Below are positions 45,288 to 54,574 of a stretch of 64,000 bases of DNA, piece by piece. The DNA comes from Phycisphaerae bacterium (GTDB lineage Bacteria > Planctomycetota > Phycisphaerae > SM23-33), in contig JASLNT010000090.1 in assembly GCA_030745875.1 (NCBI GenBank), positions 1 to 64,000 on the forward strand. The letters run 5' to 3'. The stretch's first letter is position 1. Each line of letters begins with the position of its first letter. The notes under the pieces were generated by a model, which searched no databases, was not told the origin of the DNA, and saw nothing but the letters and a program-made list of their open reading frames with translations. A program made the position numbers and the translations under genes.

Positions 45288-45535
45288 AGCTTTTCTCCAT
45301 TTCTTTTCGTCGGGCGGACCATCCGCCCTGGGTGGTGTCTTCGAGCGATTCGGAGCGTAACATAACGTTCCGGCGCATGGCGTCTGGTGGGGGTGGGGGT
45401 CGGCGCCTTGACCTGTGCTCACGGCGGGTTCATCCATAGGCTCGTCCTTTCGTTGAGAGCCGCAACCCGTCGATAGATGAGACCTTTACCGCCAACGGTT
45501 GCGACTACCCGAATGCGCAACAAACAGGAGGCTAT

Positions 45536-45642
45536 GGGAACTCGGCCGATGCGGCCTGGGCAGGAAGGAAACGTGCGAGCGAGAAAACGCACCTGCCCGT
45601 CATTTGAGATAGCACTTGCCGCTCCCGAAGCGGGCTAGAGCT
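45536..45642 (-). promoter_or_regulatory. conserved structured 5' leader, copy 2
   Basis: It runs from AGCUCU (45637-45642) to GUUCCC (45536-45541). GGGAGC (45621-45626) pairs with GUUCCC. GGGCAGG/CCUGCCC encloses a GUGCG/CGCAC hairpin, and GGCCG/CGGCC forms the last hairpin. It lies in the roughly 355-base leader of the gene ending at 43608. Confidence 0.65.
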
Positions 45643-45648
45643 ACTTCA

Positions 45649-45677
45649 TTTCTACCACGTGTTAGGTGATTCACCAA
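45649..45677 (-). promoter_or_regulatory. promoter of leader copy 2
   Basis: TTGGTG (45672-45677), 17 bases, TAGAAA (45649-45654), then exactly 6 bases to AGCTCT, as in copy 1. Confidence 0.65.
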
Positions 45678-45739
45678 GCAAAAAACGAAGTATTTCTGCG
45701 TTGAAATCAACACTGGAGTATGCGGATTTCGCAGAGCGT

Positions 45740-47353
45740 CTAGCGGGTGATTTTCGTTCGGCGGAGAGTTTTACGCAGTTCGTTGACGCCGGCGGGGGTT
45801 ACCTGCGTTCCGCCCAGCATAAGTGCTTTTAGACCGGTAAGTTGTTTGAGTTGCTCCAGGCCCGTATCTGTTACTCCCGTGCGGGAAAGCTCCAGGCGTT
45901 TGAGTCCTGTCAGTCCGCTCAGGTGTTTCAGGCCCGCATCCGTCACCTGCGTGTTGTACAGGTAAAGATACTCCAATTTCTTGAGACCAACCAGTTGCAC
46001 CAGGCCCTTATCGGTGACGTGCGTGTCGTAGAGGCTTAGCGATCTGAGGTTTTTCTGTTTGGCGATATGGGCCAGCCCCGCGTCGCTTATCGGCGTGCCG
46101 GCGATGTTAAGCGACTTCAGATCGGTGACTTTTGCGATATTGGCCAGGCCTGCGTCTGTGATTTTCGTACCGGCGATGTCCAGCGTCTTGAGCCTGCCGA
46201 GACCCTTGAGTACGAGCAGGCCCTCGTCGGTGATCTTGGTGCGGAACAGAAAAAGCGATTCGATCGAGCCGATCTTCGCCACGAGACTCAGCCCCTTGTC
46301 GGTGATCGGAGTACCGTAGAGGCTCAACCACCGCAGCTTCGTCAGTTCGGTCACGTGCTCCAGTCCGGAGTCGGTGATCTTCGTGTTGGCCAGATTGAGC
46401 GATTCGAGCCCGTTGTGTATCTTGAGATGAATCAGGCCCGCGTCAGTCACCTGCGTCGCATTGATCGCCAGGAACCGCAACCGCTTGAGATTACTCAACC
46501 GCCGCAGGTCGTCGTCCGTCACGCGCCAGGCGCCCAACTGCAAAGACGGGACCTGGATCGGATCGGGGAATATTTTCGTTCGGGGTAGTGAGGCCCGCAG
46601 CTTGTTTACGCCTCCGGCGGTGACCGCCGAGCCCAAAAGGTACAATTGCTTGAGATTCTTGAGCCCCGCGATATGCGACAGGTCGTCGTCGCCGATGTTA
46701 ATGAACTCAAGCCGGAGCACCTCAAGACTGGACAGCTTCTTCAGGTGCGCCAGTCCCTTGCCCGTAATCTCCGTGCTGCTCAGAATCAACTGCTGCAGAC
46801 CCGTAAGTCCGGAAATGTGAGCGAGGCCCGCATCTGTAACGTTCGAGTGGTTGAGGCTGAGTTCCTTCAACGCTGACATTGACGCCAGGTGCGGCATGGA
46901 CGCGTCGGTGATCTTCAGGTATACCGCTTCGAGTTTGGTCAACGATTTCAGGTGGCCTAATCCGACATCGTTAACATCCAGCCCGTACAAGCCGATGCTC
47001 TTGAGCTTTGCGAGTCCGGTTAGATGCGCCAGTCCGTCATTGGTGATCCGCGTGTGGGCGAGATCCAGGGTTTCCAGTGACTTCAACGCCTTGAGATGCG
47101 CCAGACCGCGATCGCTTATCTTCGTGCGACTCAAACGCAGCCAGCGGAGCGAGGCGAGATCCTTCAACCCCGCCAGATCGTCATCGCTCACCGATTTGGA
47201 GTTGTTGAGATACACCCCGACGATCTTGCCGTCTGCGCCATGTTCGATTCCAGCCTTGATCGCTTCGAGTTGGGGCGGAGTTTTCTCGTTGGCGGCGCCG
47301 GCCGGTGAGACAATCGCGATAAGCAACCCAACGATCAGATATAGACGATTCAT
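45740..47353 (-). CDS. exported leucine-rich-repeat protein
   Basis: 537 residues from ATG 47353, with a signal peptide (1-20). Nearly the whole protein is a run of about 20 repeats of roughly 24 residues with the pattern TDAGLAHLxxLxxLxxLxLxxT (for example ITDKGLSLVAKIGSIESLFL). This planctomycete-type LRR forms a curved solenoid used for protein binding. There is no PEP-CTERM or membrane anchor, so it is probably periplasmic or secreted. Among the surface-protein genes it is the only one without a C-terminal sorting signal apart from the lectin at 53622. Confidence 0.9.
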   Translation of the reverse strand: MNRLYLIVGLLIAIVSPAGAANEKTPPQLEAIKAGIEHGADGKIVGVYLNNSKSVSDDDLAGLKDLASLRWLRLSRTKISDRGLAHLKALKSLETLDLAHTRITNDGLAHLTGLAKLKSIGLYGLDVNDVGLGHLKSLTKLEAVYLKITDASMPHLASMSALKELSLNHSNVTDAGLAHISGLTGLQQLILSSTEITGKGLAHLKKLSSLEVLRLEFINIGDDDLSHIAGLKNLKQLYLLGSAVTAGGVNKLRASLPRTKIFPDPIQVPSLQLGAWRVTDDDLRRLSNLKRLRFLAINATQVTDAGLIHLKIHNGLESLNLANTKITDSGLEHVTELTKLRWLSLYGTPITDKGLSLVAKIGSIESLFLFRTKITDEGLLVLKGLGRLKTLDIAGTKITDAGLANIAKVTDLKSLNIAGTPISDAGLAHIAKQKNLRSLSLYDTHVTDKGLVQLVGLKKLEYLYLYNTQVTDAGLKHLSGLTGLKRLELSRTGVTDTGLEQLKQLTGLKALMLGGTQVTPAGVNELRKTLRRTKITR

Positions 47354-47431
47354 AACCGAAAGGTTAACCGCCCGCTCGAAGGAAACGCAAGCGGAAAGCA
47401 CTCTGTGGTGAGGCGTATGTTTCGGGTTCGG

Positions 47432-48904
47432 CTATCTGCGCCTGCGCAACGCCAACAGTCCGCCGATCGCGAGGATCGTCATTGTCGACGGTTCGGGTGT
47501 TGAGGTTCCGAACGCGGCGGCCGACGCCGGTGCGACGCCGAAGCCGAAGTTCCCGCGCTGGATGGCGAAATCATCGAGATTAACGACATTGTCGTCGTTG
47601 AAATCGGCCGACTCGGCGCCTGGAGGGCCTCCGAACTGAGCGACCAGATTGTTGTAGTCCAGATCGTTTACGATTCGGTCGTCATTGGTGTCGCCCGGGA
47701 CCGGTGACTGCCCGACGGTTCTGGGATTCCAAGTGGTGTCGATGATGAGATTGGGAGTGGTTTCGTCGGCGACGTCGGCCCAGCTTACGAGTTTGATATT
47801 CGAGATGGTGTGGCCGGTGTTGTATCCGTCGTGTACGAAGAACACTCCGCTGCTGAACTGTCCGCCAAGGTTTGAATTTGTCACGTCGATGCCGTCAGTG
47901 CTGCGTACTTCGTCAATGCCGGCGCCGACGTTCTCGTTGACCTGGAAGTTGACTATGTGGTTGTTGGGCGAGCCTTCAGTAAATTGGCGGTCGTACAGGG
48001 CGAACTGACCGTCGCCCTGGCTGGAGGCGATCAGGTAGCCCGCTCCGTCCGAGCCGTAGTAAAGCGTCAGGCCCTCAATGTCGGCGGTCAGATGCGGGCC
48101 TGTGACGCTGTCGACGGTGACTCGCCCGGCGTCCTGGATGACTCCGCCATTGGTCTTGTAGCGGTAGATCGACGTATTCTCGCCGGAGATGTAGATCACT
48201 TCATTGACGTCGTCGGCGACCATTCCTTCGACCTCGGTGGTGCTGACCTGGGCCTCCCAGACCTTATTGCCCGTGACAACACCGGCGCTGTAGCCCAGCT
48301 CCCATTGGGCGACCATTCCGTTCTTTGAACTGGCCAGTGCGTAATGCTTGTCGAGGCTGGACGAGTGAAACAGTGTCAGTCCGTATGGGTTGTCTCCGCC
48401 CAGAACGGATGTGGAGAGGTTCCCCACCGCGGCCAGACCGGTGAAGTCGCCCGCCGGACTGGTCAGTACGCGGAAGAAGTCGATCCGGTCGTCATTGCGA
48501 TTGGCGGCGGCTACTATGTCCCAGGTTTCGGTTCCGGTATGGAAATTGTAGCTGAGGTCTACTTCATTGATTCTCTTGCTCTGATCAAACCAGTTCGAGG
48601 CTCCCCAACTGCTCGTCGAATCCCACCGCCCGCCGTCCAGAGCGAATCCGTATATCCCTCCGTATGGATCTGCGGTTTTGTTGCTTCCGAGTATGATGCT
48701 CTTGGAAGGGTCCGTCGGATGCAGCCACAGGGCGGTGTCGTCGGCGGTGTCGCCGCTGCCGAACATGTCGATGGTCTCGACCAGCGGGATAGCGGCTCGA
48801 ACGCCCGCACCAGCGGACAGCAACACCAGAAACACACACGCAAGTAGGGCGATTCGATCGGCCACAACAGACCTCGCAATCAGACGCCGCGACCACCGCA
48901 GCAC
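47432..48904 (-). CDS. beta-propeller-phytase-like protein with dockerin-like repeats and PEP-CTERM
   Basis: 490 residues. After a signal peptide (about 1-37) there is a beta-propeller phytase-like domain: DTADDTALWLHPTDPSKSII, NEVDLSYNFHTG and DIVAAANRNDDRIDFFRV correspond to the start of this family. About residue 400 begins a pair of dockerin-like calcium loops (GDTNDDRIVNDLDYNNLVAQ; ADFNDDNVVNLDDFAIQRGN). It ends in TPEPSTMTILAIGGLLALRR with an Arg tail. Family knowledge: such phytases cleave phosphate from inositol phosphates using calcium. Activity is not certain here. Confidence 0.82.
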   Translation of the reverse strand: MLRWSRRLIARSVVADRIALLACVFLVLLSAGAGVRAAIPLVETIDMFGSGDTADDTALWLHPTDPSKSIILGSNKTADPYGGIYGFALDGGRWDSTSSWGASNWFDQSKRINEVDLSYNFHTGTETWDIVAAANRNDDRIDFFRVLTSPAGDFTGLAAVGNLSTSVLGGDNPYGLTLFHSSSLDKHYALASSKNGMVAQWELGYSAGVVTGNKVWEAQVSTTEVEGMVADDVNEVIYISGENTSIYRYKTNGGVIQDAGRVTVDSVTGPHLTADIEGLTLYYGSDGAGYLIASSQGDGQFALYDRQFTEGSPNNHIVNFQVNENVGAGIDEVRSTDGIDVTNSNLGGQFSSGVFFVHDGYNTGHTISNIKLVSWADVADETTPNLIIDTTWNPRTVGQSPVPGDTNDDRIVNDLDYNNLVAQFGGPPGAESADFNDDNVVNLDDFAIQRGNFGFGVAPASAAAFGTSTPEPSTMTILAIGGLLALRRRR

Positions 48905-48954
48905 TCACGGGTAATTGTAGCCTTGTTGACAGCGAAAACCAAAGCTCTTTTGGG

Positions 48955-49980
48955 TCAACGTCGTCGTCGCCTGACAAGTGCGATCGCTCCGATCGTAAGC
49001 ATGGTCACTGTCGCCGGTTCCGGGACCTCGGCAAGGCGCATGCCTGAGAAGACGCCCTCGGCGGATGGATCGTACCAACTCCGGTAGTCTGCGTGCAGGC
49101 TGCCGTCGGAGTTGCTGTAATCACCGCCTCGCAATCCGCGATACACATCCGTGACACTTCCTCCGCCGAGATCTATAACCGCCTCGTTCCACTCCCATAC
49201 GTTCCCGGCCTGATCGAATGTCCCGTAGGGACTGGCGGAGTTCTCGTGATCGCCGACCTCGCTTCGATAGAACGGGAATCCGGGAACCCAGGCCCCGTCC
49301 AGGAACGTAGCAGTGTTTCCCGGGTCGATAGCGGGCAGGACGTTGGTCGGCGTGGTGTCGCTGCTGGTGGGGTAGTCGAAGTAGTTTCCGGTAGCCCCGT
49401 CGTTCTTGTGGAAGGCGGCCTTGTACCACTCGTCTTCGGTCGGTATCACCCAGGTTGCAGTCGGATTGCGCGTGATCGCCAGCAGATCCGCTCTGGTCAC
49501 CGCTCCGCCGAGTCTGTACGAACCATCCTCGGTAGTGGCCGGGCCTTGAAGTCCGCTCGGTTGTCCGTTGTGCATCCAGTTGGCGAACCGGGCCGCATCG
49601 CCCCACGAAATGTAGTTCACCGGGCGGTCCGCCCGATCGGCTGCGACGGAGTAATTGTAGCTGCCCGACGCTCCAATCCGCTCGATCTTGCACCCGTGCA
49701 ACTCGGTCCACATCTCCGTGTTGTACAGCCCGTAGGTGTCCGTTTGTGCCACCGCGTTGAGGAAATCGCGGTACTGTCCGGAGGTTACTTCGAATTTGGC
49801 TATCCTGTAGTCGGTCTTCACCGCCCCGTATCCGCTGGTCCCGTCAGTTGACATGATCTCGGTGTCGGGCAGATTGTTGTTGTCGCCTACAGTCACCGTA
49901 TCGATAGTCACCGCCGAAGCGGATGACGCCCAGGCCGCGACAACCGCGGCCACGCATACGACTTGAATTGCAGCTTTCAT
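48955..49980 (-). CDS. FGE-sulfatase-fold protein with PEP-CTERM, lacking the catalytic Cys region
   Basis: 341 residues from ATG 49980 (GGAAAGGA upstream). A signal peptide (1-23) precedes a formylglycine-generating-enzyme-type domain (FEVTSGQYRDFLNAV, RPVNYISWGDAARFANWM, WVIPTEDEWYKAAFH, GNVWEWNE, YRGLRGGDYSNSDG). In active FGEs the stretch after RGGS carries the catalytic cysteines. Here NSDGSLHADYRSWYDP has none, so it is probably not a sulfatase activator. It may be a structural or ligand-binding member. The tail PEPATVTMLTIGAIALVRR marks surface sorting. Confidence 0.85.
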   Translation of the reverse strand: MKAAIQVVCVAAVVAAWASSASAVTIDTVTVGDNNNLPDTEIMSTDGTSGYGAVKTDYRIAKFEVTSGQYRDFLNAVAQTDTYGLYNTEMWTELHGCKIERIGASGSYNYSVAADRADRPVNYISWGDAARFANWMHNGQPSGLQGPATTEDGSYRLGGAVTRADLLAITRNPTATWVIPTEDEWYKAAFHKNDGATGNYFDYPTSSDTTPTNVLPAIDPGNTATFLDGAWVPGFPFYRSEVGDHENSASPYGTFDQAGNVWEWNEAVIDLGGGSVTDVYRGLRGGDYSNSDGSLHADYRSWYDPSAEGVFSGMRLAEVPEPATVTMLTIGAIALVRRRRR

Positions 49981-50428
49981 CTTACAATCCTTTCCAATTA
50001 AGAAGAGATGGCGATCTTCGGCGGGGGGAATTCGTTCTGGGCTCATCTGTTGAATGAAAAAACCGTGTGAGGTGGATTTCATGTCGCCTCATTCCAGATT
50101 CAACCGGCTCAGGTCGAATTCAGCCCGCCAACGGACTGTCTACGAAGAACTCTAGCGCCGGGGTTGAGCATCTTCAAGTGGAGGTGCTGTAATTGTGCGA
50201 TGTTCGGGATATTGGTCTCTCACGCTGCTGGCGTGAAGCGAGGCAACTTCCCCACATAAGAAGGATTCTCACAGTGTGTTGGGAGCCTTTTGCAGAACTG
50301 GTGCTGGAGCCCTGTTTTCTCCGACTGGAGATGCTGAAATGGCGTATCCCGTTCCGCACGGCGCACACCAGAAGGCGGGGCCGGAACTGCTCCAGCCCCG
50401 CCGCAGGTGATGTAGCTGTCTGCTGCTG
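49981..50428. other. 448-base intergenic region
   Basis: No gene is evident. The right end holds a GC hairpin (50374-50381 with 50395-50402, GGCGGGGC/GCCCCGCC) that probably ends the minus-strand PEP-CTERM gene stopping at 50429. The structured leader found at three other genes is not recognisable here. Confidence 0.5.
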
Positions 50429-51133
50429 CTACTGTTTCCGGCGCTTGCGGAGTACAGCCAAGCCGCCGATAGCCAGGAACGACAGTGTCGCTGGTTCGGG
50501 TGTGCAGATCGTGTCGACCACTATCTGGTCGATGATCGTGCCTGCGGGCACATCGATGACGATGTCCTCGAACTCAGGATTCGGTCTGATGCTGAGCCCG
50601 TAGTTGTACGTATACCAGCCGTTCGGATGCTGGATTTGCGGCTTGCCCGTCGGCCATGTGCCTGAGGTGTATCCAGTCCCGCCGGCGGCGCTGTCAAATC
50701 CCAGGGCCGTAACGCCTGACGGTCCCTTGCTCGAAGTGATCTGGAGGAAGATCAGCTTCTCTTCGTTCGGGCGCGGACGGTTGGGGATGTGAAGGATGAG
50801 CGTTCCGGTTGAACCTGCGGGTCCATTGAACTGCCAACCATCGATCGGGTAACTCTGTGTATCGCCGGGATCAAGGGGCGGCAATTCGGCCACCCATTGC
50901 CAAGCGCCCGGTTCCTCAAACTCAAATCCGGGCGTGCCGTATTCGTTTTGGCCCTCGCAGGGCGTGTGCACGACGGGATCGCAGAAATCCCAGTGCTGCC
51001 AGGTGCTTCCGGGATCTCCTCGATTCCACGTGTCATTAGGCGGGCCTCCCCAGACGTCCGCGGCAAACGCTGCCGGCGACGCCGCGAAGGCCAGCAGAAC
51101 GACTGCTGTTAATGTGGGTAGAATTCTTCTCAT
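50429..51133 (-). CDS. PEP-CTERM protein of unknown function
   Basis: 234 residues from ATG 51133 (GGAG seven bases upstream). Signal peptide (1-24), then a beta-rich domain with Trp-rich start (DVWGGPPNDTWNRGDPGS, WQHWDFCDP) and GTLILHIPNRPRPNEEKLIF. Three or four cysteines could form disulfides. The tail is TPEPATLSFLAIGGLAVLRK plus basic residues. No domain recognised; it reads like a small exported beta-sandwich. Leader copy 3 lies upstream. Confidence 0.8.
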   Translation of the reverse strand: MRRILPTLTAVVLLAFAASPAAFAADVWGGPPNDTWNRGDPGSTWQHWDFCDPVVHTPCEGQNEYGTPGFEFEEPGAWQWVAELPPLDPGDTQSYPIDGWQFNGPAGSTGTLILHIPNRPRPNEEKLIFLQITSSKGPSGVTALGFDSAAGGTGYTSGTWPTGKPQIQHPNGWYTYNYGLSIRPNPEFEDIVIDVPAGTIIDQIVVDTICTPEPATLSFLAIGGLAVLRKRRKQ

Positions 51134-51343
51134 AGCACAACTCCTTTCATCTCTCTCTCTGTGGTCCTTTCTTCGACAGGACCAACTTGGATGACGTGAG
51201 GCTCGAACGCTTGTCAATGCTCTCATCTTCCTTTCTCTTGGTTCTCGTCCGGGCGATTGGCGGCGCGATAGCGTGATTGGGTGTCTGGCTCCAATCTCCG
51301 ACGCTACTTACACCGGGCGATTACAAACCACATGCTTCTCGAT

Positions 51344-51444
51344 GGGAACTTGGCCGATGGGGCCTTGAGGTGGTGCGAGTGAGCGAGAACGCCCATGCCT
51401 CGACAACTGATATAGCTCCGCCGCTCCCTATGCGAACTAGAGCA
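51344..51444 (-). promoter_or_regulatory. conserved structured 5' leader, copy 3
   Basis: GGGAGCGGC (GGGAGC at 51423-51428) and GUUCCC (51344-51349) are conserved, as are the GCGUUCUCGCUC segment and the GGCC/GGCC hairpin. The inner closing helix here is GAGG/CCUC instead of GGGCAG/CUGCCC. The 5' end reads UGCUCU instead of AGCUCU. Confidence 0.6.
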
Positions 51445-51457
51445 ATACTGCACTTAA

Positions 51458-51486
51458 ACCATACCATAGCACTCGGATATCTCCAA
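51458..51486 (-). promoter_or_regulatory. probable promoter of leader copy 3
   Basis: TTGGAG (51481-51486) and TATGGT (51458-51463) are 17 bases apart. The -35 region TTGGAGATATCCG is repeated exactly at the promoter near 55250. Confidence 0.5.
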
Positions 51487-51651
51487 GAGAAATCTCGGAT
51501 TGTCTTGCATTTAACCGCTTACCTGAAAAGAAGTAAAGCATGCACAAGATATCCGATCATCCCTCCAATCCTCTGCCCCAGCCGCAGTTGCGGCGGGAAT
51601 CCCAACAGGAGGCGTCACAAGAGCTGGTTTGCGCCCCATCGCCGCTCAGTA

Positions 51652-51694
51652 CAAAAACAGCGCCGGGGCCGGAATTGTGATCCAGCCCCGGCGC
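51652..51694 (-). terminator. Rho-independent terminator of the PD40-repeat gene
   Basis: A perfect 10-bp stem GCGCCGGGGC/GCCCCGGCGC (51660-51669 with 51685-51694) is followed on the minus strand by TGTTTTTG. Confidence 0.85.
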
Positions 51695-51716
51695 ATGTGA
51701 GTATGTCTGCTGGCGG

Positions 51717-53393
51717 CTACTGCTTGCGGCGCTTGCGGAGCAGTAACAGACCGCCTATCGTCAGCAGCGTTAGCGTGGCCGGTTCCGGCGTAGTCGCCCC
51801 GAACTCAGCAGCCGGAGCCGACACAACACCCAAACCGAAGTTCCCGCGCAGAATGACGAAATCTTCCAGATCCACTGTTCCATTACCGTTGAAGTCTGCG
51901 CTCTGGGCGCCAGGACTGCCACCGAATTGGGCGATCAGATTGCTTAAATCAGTGGTGTCAACATCACGGTCTCCGTCTGTGTCCCCCGGTACGGAGACTG
52001 ACAGGAACACATCGGTTACGCCATTGGTGTCTGCGGGGATGAGATTCGTCGCAGCCGACGTGAAGGCTACGGTTACATAGGCGCCGTCATAAGCTACGTC
52101 GGGGGCCGAACCGGCTCCGTCCCCGAGGGCTCCGTCGAACGCCCGGCTCAGGAGCTGCGTCCGTCCGGTGCGGCGGTCGTGGAGGAATGTGTCGGGGTGG
52201 TCATTAGTGTCGCCGAAGACCAGGTTGGTTGCATCGGATATGAAAGTTACGAACCGCCCGTCGTAGGTCAACGCGGGGGCGTAACTGTTACCGTCGGCGT
52301 CGCCTCCGTCGACGGCGATGCTGACCCGGATGGTCTCCTGTGTTTCAGAATCGAAGGTGAAAATGTCGGTCAACCCGTTCTCGTCGGAATCGACCAGGTT
52401 GCCGGCGTTGGATGCGTAGGCCAATATGGGTTCGCCGATGCCGAACAGGTCGCCGGCGATCGCCGGGTCGAAGCTGGCTCCGTTGGGCTCTTGTCCGTCG
52501 GCGACGCTGATCCGCGTGGTCTGGCCGGTCAACTGATCGTACATAACCACGTCCGAGACCCCGTTGTTATCGGGACCGACGATGTTGGTTGCATCGGTCT
52601 GGTAAGCGACGTAGCGTCCGCTGAGGCTTATCGCCGGGGCGTCGCTGGGTCCGTTGGCCTCGGCGCCGCCCGGTGATCCGCTCAGGCGTCTGGTGACGTT
52701 GGTGTGCCTATCTCGGATGTAGATATCGGGCTGGGCGTTGAGTTCGTCGGGGCTGGGGCTCAGGAGATTGCTGGCCTCGGAAACGAACGCGACGAAACGG
52801 CCTTCGTAGTCAATTGTCGGGGAATGACTGTGTCCGTTAGCCGGTACGTAGACGGCGCCGCCTGTCGGAAGGCTCACGAGTTCGGTGGTGTGGGCAGGCA
52901 GTCCCGAGACCGTCGTGTTGCAAATATTGCGGACGAACACATCCGACACCATGTTGTTGTCGGTACTGACCAGGTCGTCGGCGTAGGAGGAAAAAGCCGC
53001 CAGGCAACCGTCCGGAGTTATCCGCGGCTGCCAACTTGCGCCGTTTGCGGCGCCCGTGCCGCTGCCGTTAACGCTGACCAGGATCGTAGTCTGGGCCGTA
53101 CGGTCCCGAACGTAGATATCCTTGGGTCCTATTATCTCGTAGCTGCCGTCGGGATAGAACAGCACCGTACCGTCGTTGGTGTCTTCGGAGACGAGAGCAG
53201 CCTCCGTGGTGAAGGCGACCCGATTGGCTCCGGAAGCCAGGGACGCCTCGTCGGACCAGGCGTCGGCTTGGAGTCCGGTCGGATGGACACTTACGCGCTC
53301 GACGACGTCGCCCAAGCCGACCGTCGAGGCGATCAGGACCACCGCCGCCAGCTCCGCAACCATCCCACCGATTCGATCGTGCAGACGTTTCAT
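51717..53393 (-). CDS. PD40/TolB-type beta-propeller protein with dockerin-like repeats and PEP-CTERM
   Basis: 558 residues from ATG 53393 (GGAGG upstream). After the signal peptide (1-30) come about six TolB-like blades of the pattern PAISLSGRYVAYQTDATNIV and SVAFTSDATNL, with Asp-rich loops (GPDNNGVSDV, DSDENGLTDI) that look calcium binding. A dockerin-like pair follows (GDTDGDRDVDTTDLSNLIAQ; ADFNGNGTVDLEDFVILRGN), then TPEPATLTLLTIGGLLLLRK. Its dockerin ending closely resembles that of the phytase-like protein at 47432-48904, suggesting a shared surface assembly. Confidence 0.88.
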   Translation of the reverse strand: MKRLHDRIGGMVAELAAVVLIASTVGLGDVVERVSVHPTGLQADAWSDEASLASGANRVAFTTEAALVSEDTNDGTVLFYPDGSYEIIGPKDIYVRDRTAQTTILVSVNGSGTGAANGASWQPRITPDGCLAAFSSYADDLVSTDNNMVSDVFVRNICNTTVSGLPAHTTELVSLPTGGAVYVPANGHSHSPTIDYEGRFVAFVSEASNLLSPSPDELNAQPDIYIRDRHTNVTRRLSGSPGGAEANGPSDAPAISLSGRYVAYQTDATNIVGPDNNGVSDVVMYDQLTGQTTRISVADGQEPNGASFDPAIAGDLFGIGEPILAYASNAGNLVDSDENGLTDIFTFDSETQETIRVSIAVDGGDADGNSYAPALTYDGRFVTFISDATNLVFGDTNDHPDTFLHDRRTGRTQLLSRAFDGALGDGAGSAPDVAYDGAYVTVAFTSAATNLIPADTNGVTDVFLSVSVPGDTDGDRDVDTTDLSNLIAQFGGSPGAQSADFNGNGTVDLEDFVILRGNFGLGVVSAPAAEFGATTPEPATLTLLTIGGLLLLRKRRKQ

Positions 53394-53621
53394 ATTAAGT
53401 AAGCCTCCAAAGGCGCCGAAACCCACGCAGAAACAACTGGTATTCCTGTGTCAAAGGTTCAAGCGGCGTGTACTGATTCCTTCCTGCACGTATTGCCCGC
53501 GACACTGCGAAGCGCGCTGCCTACAACCTTTGATATCAAGTGCGATCTGCAAACAGCTTCACCCGGCCGTACCGCAGGGCAGCGCACCGTAGATTATACG
53601 ACCTTCAAGATCGTTGAGACA

Positions 53622-54299
53622 TCACTGTTCATCGCGATTCCTAAGCAGCAGCACCAGGACAATCACCAGAATCACAAGCACCGACGCTCCCAGAATGATC
53701 CATATCCACGGGAACGAATCCGAGCCCAGTGTGTCAGCTTCGACCACGAAGGCAACCGGATAGGTCTCGGGATCGTTGCCGCCATTGTCGTCCCACTTCG
53801 GTTCGCGCGAGGTATAGCCCCACGCGAAGAAGGTTATCTTATCCTGTTGGCCATAAGTGGGATTATTGTCAGGTTGGCGATTGGCCCACGCCTTAAAATC
53901 AAACGGTTCGTCGGTGATCCATCGCCAGCCGACGCCCCGCCCGTTGTCGCCCCGATATCCGCCAAGCCAGGGTCCCATATTGCACGGCCTGACTCTCGGG
54001 CCAAGGTGTTTGGTGGAACGCCAGTACTTGCTGTCGTCGACCAGCGAGAAGACAAATGCATTTTCGTTGGCGGATGTTATAGTCGCAAGGTATCCGCCCA
54101 TCTGCTCGGCCTGGCGTTTCGCGTCCTCCCACGCGATACCCGGGTCCGGTGCGCGCAGCACACGATACCAGTGGCCGTTTCCGTTCTTGGTCTCATCCCA
54201 CTGGACCCAGTCTTCCGCGATGGCGCTATTGCAGACCAGAAAGCTCACGATGATCGCTGCTGGGATCGTTACGCGGGCAAGAACACGAGAGAATCTCAT
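53622..54299 (-). CDS. exported C-type-lectin-fold protein with C-terminal membrane helix
   Basis: 225 residues from ATG 54299 (GGGAG upstream). A signal peptide (1-29) precedes a C-type lectin-like domain (GHWYRVLRAPDPGIAWEDAK, GGYLATITSANENAFVFSLV, WLGGYRG, WRWITDEPFDFKAWANRQPD). The C-terminus is a plain membrane helix (FPWIWIILGASVLVILVIVL) with RNRDEQ, and no PEP motif. It is therefore anchored by a different route from its neighbours. Ligand unknown. Confidence 0.85.
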   Translation of the reverse strand: MRFSRVLARVTIPAAIIVSFLVCNSAIAEDWVQWDETKNGNGHWYRVLRAPDPGIAWEDAKRQAEQMGGYLATITSANENAFVFSLVDDSKYWRSTKHLGPRVRPCNMGPWLGGYRGDNGRGVGWRWITDEPFDFKAWANRQPDNNPTYGQQDKITFFAWGYTSREPKWDDNGGNDPETYPVAFVVEADTLGSDSFPWIWIILGASVLVILVIVLVLLLRNRDEQ

Positions 54300-54574
54300 A
54301 ATATGAACTCCCAAATCGACAGTCTGCAGTCGACACTTTCTGAATAGTCTCCCGCCGCGCCGCCATCGCGGACCTGACCAGCTATTCTATTTTCTTTCCA
54401 ATCGGAGTCAACGCAATTCCAGCCGTGGTCAGGTTCATCCCGCATCTGTCCTTGGTGTCGGAATCCGGTCGGGAGTGGGAGGTGGTTTCCCCGTTCCCGC
54501 TTCGCTCATCGCAAAATGAAGCGATCGAGGCGGACTTGTCACATCGCCGCCGCTTGTGAGTGTGTCTGTTGGGG

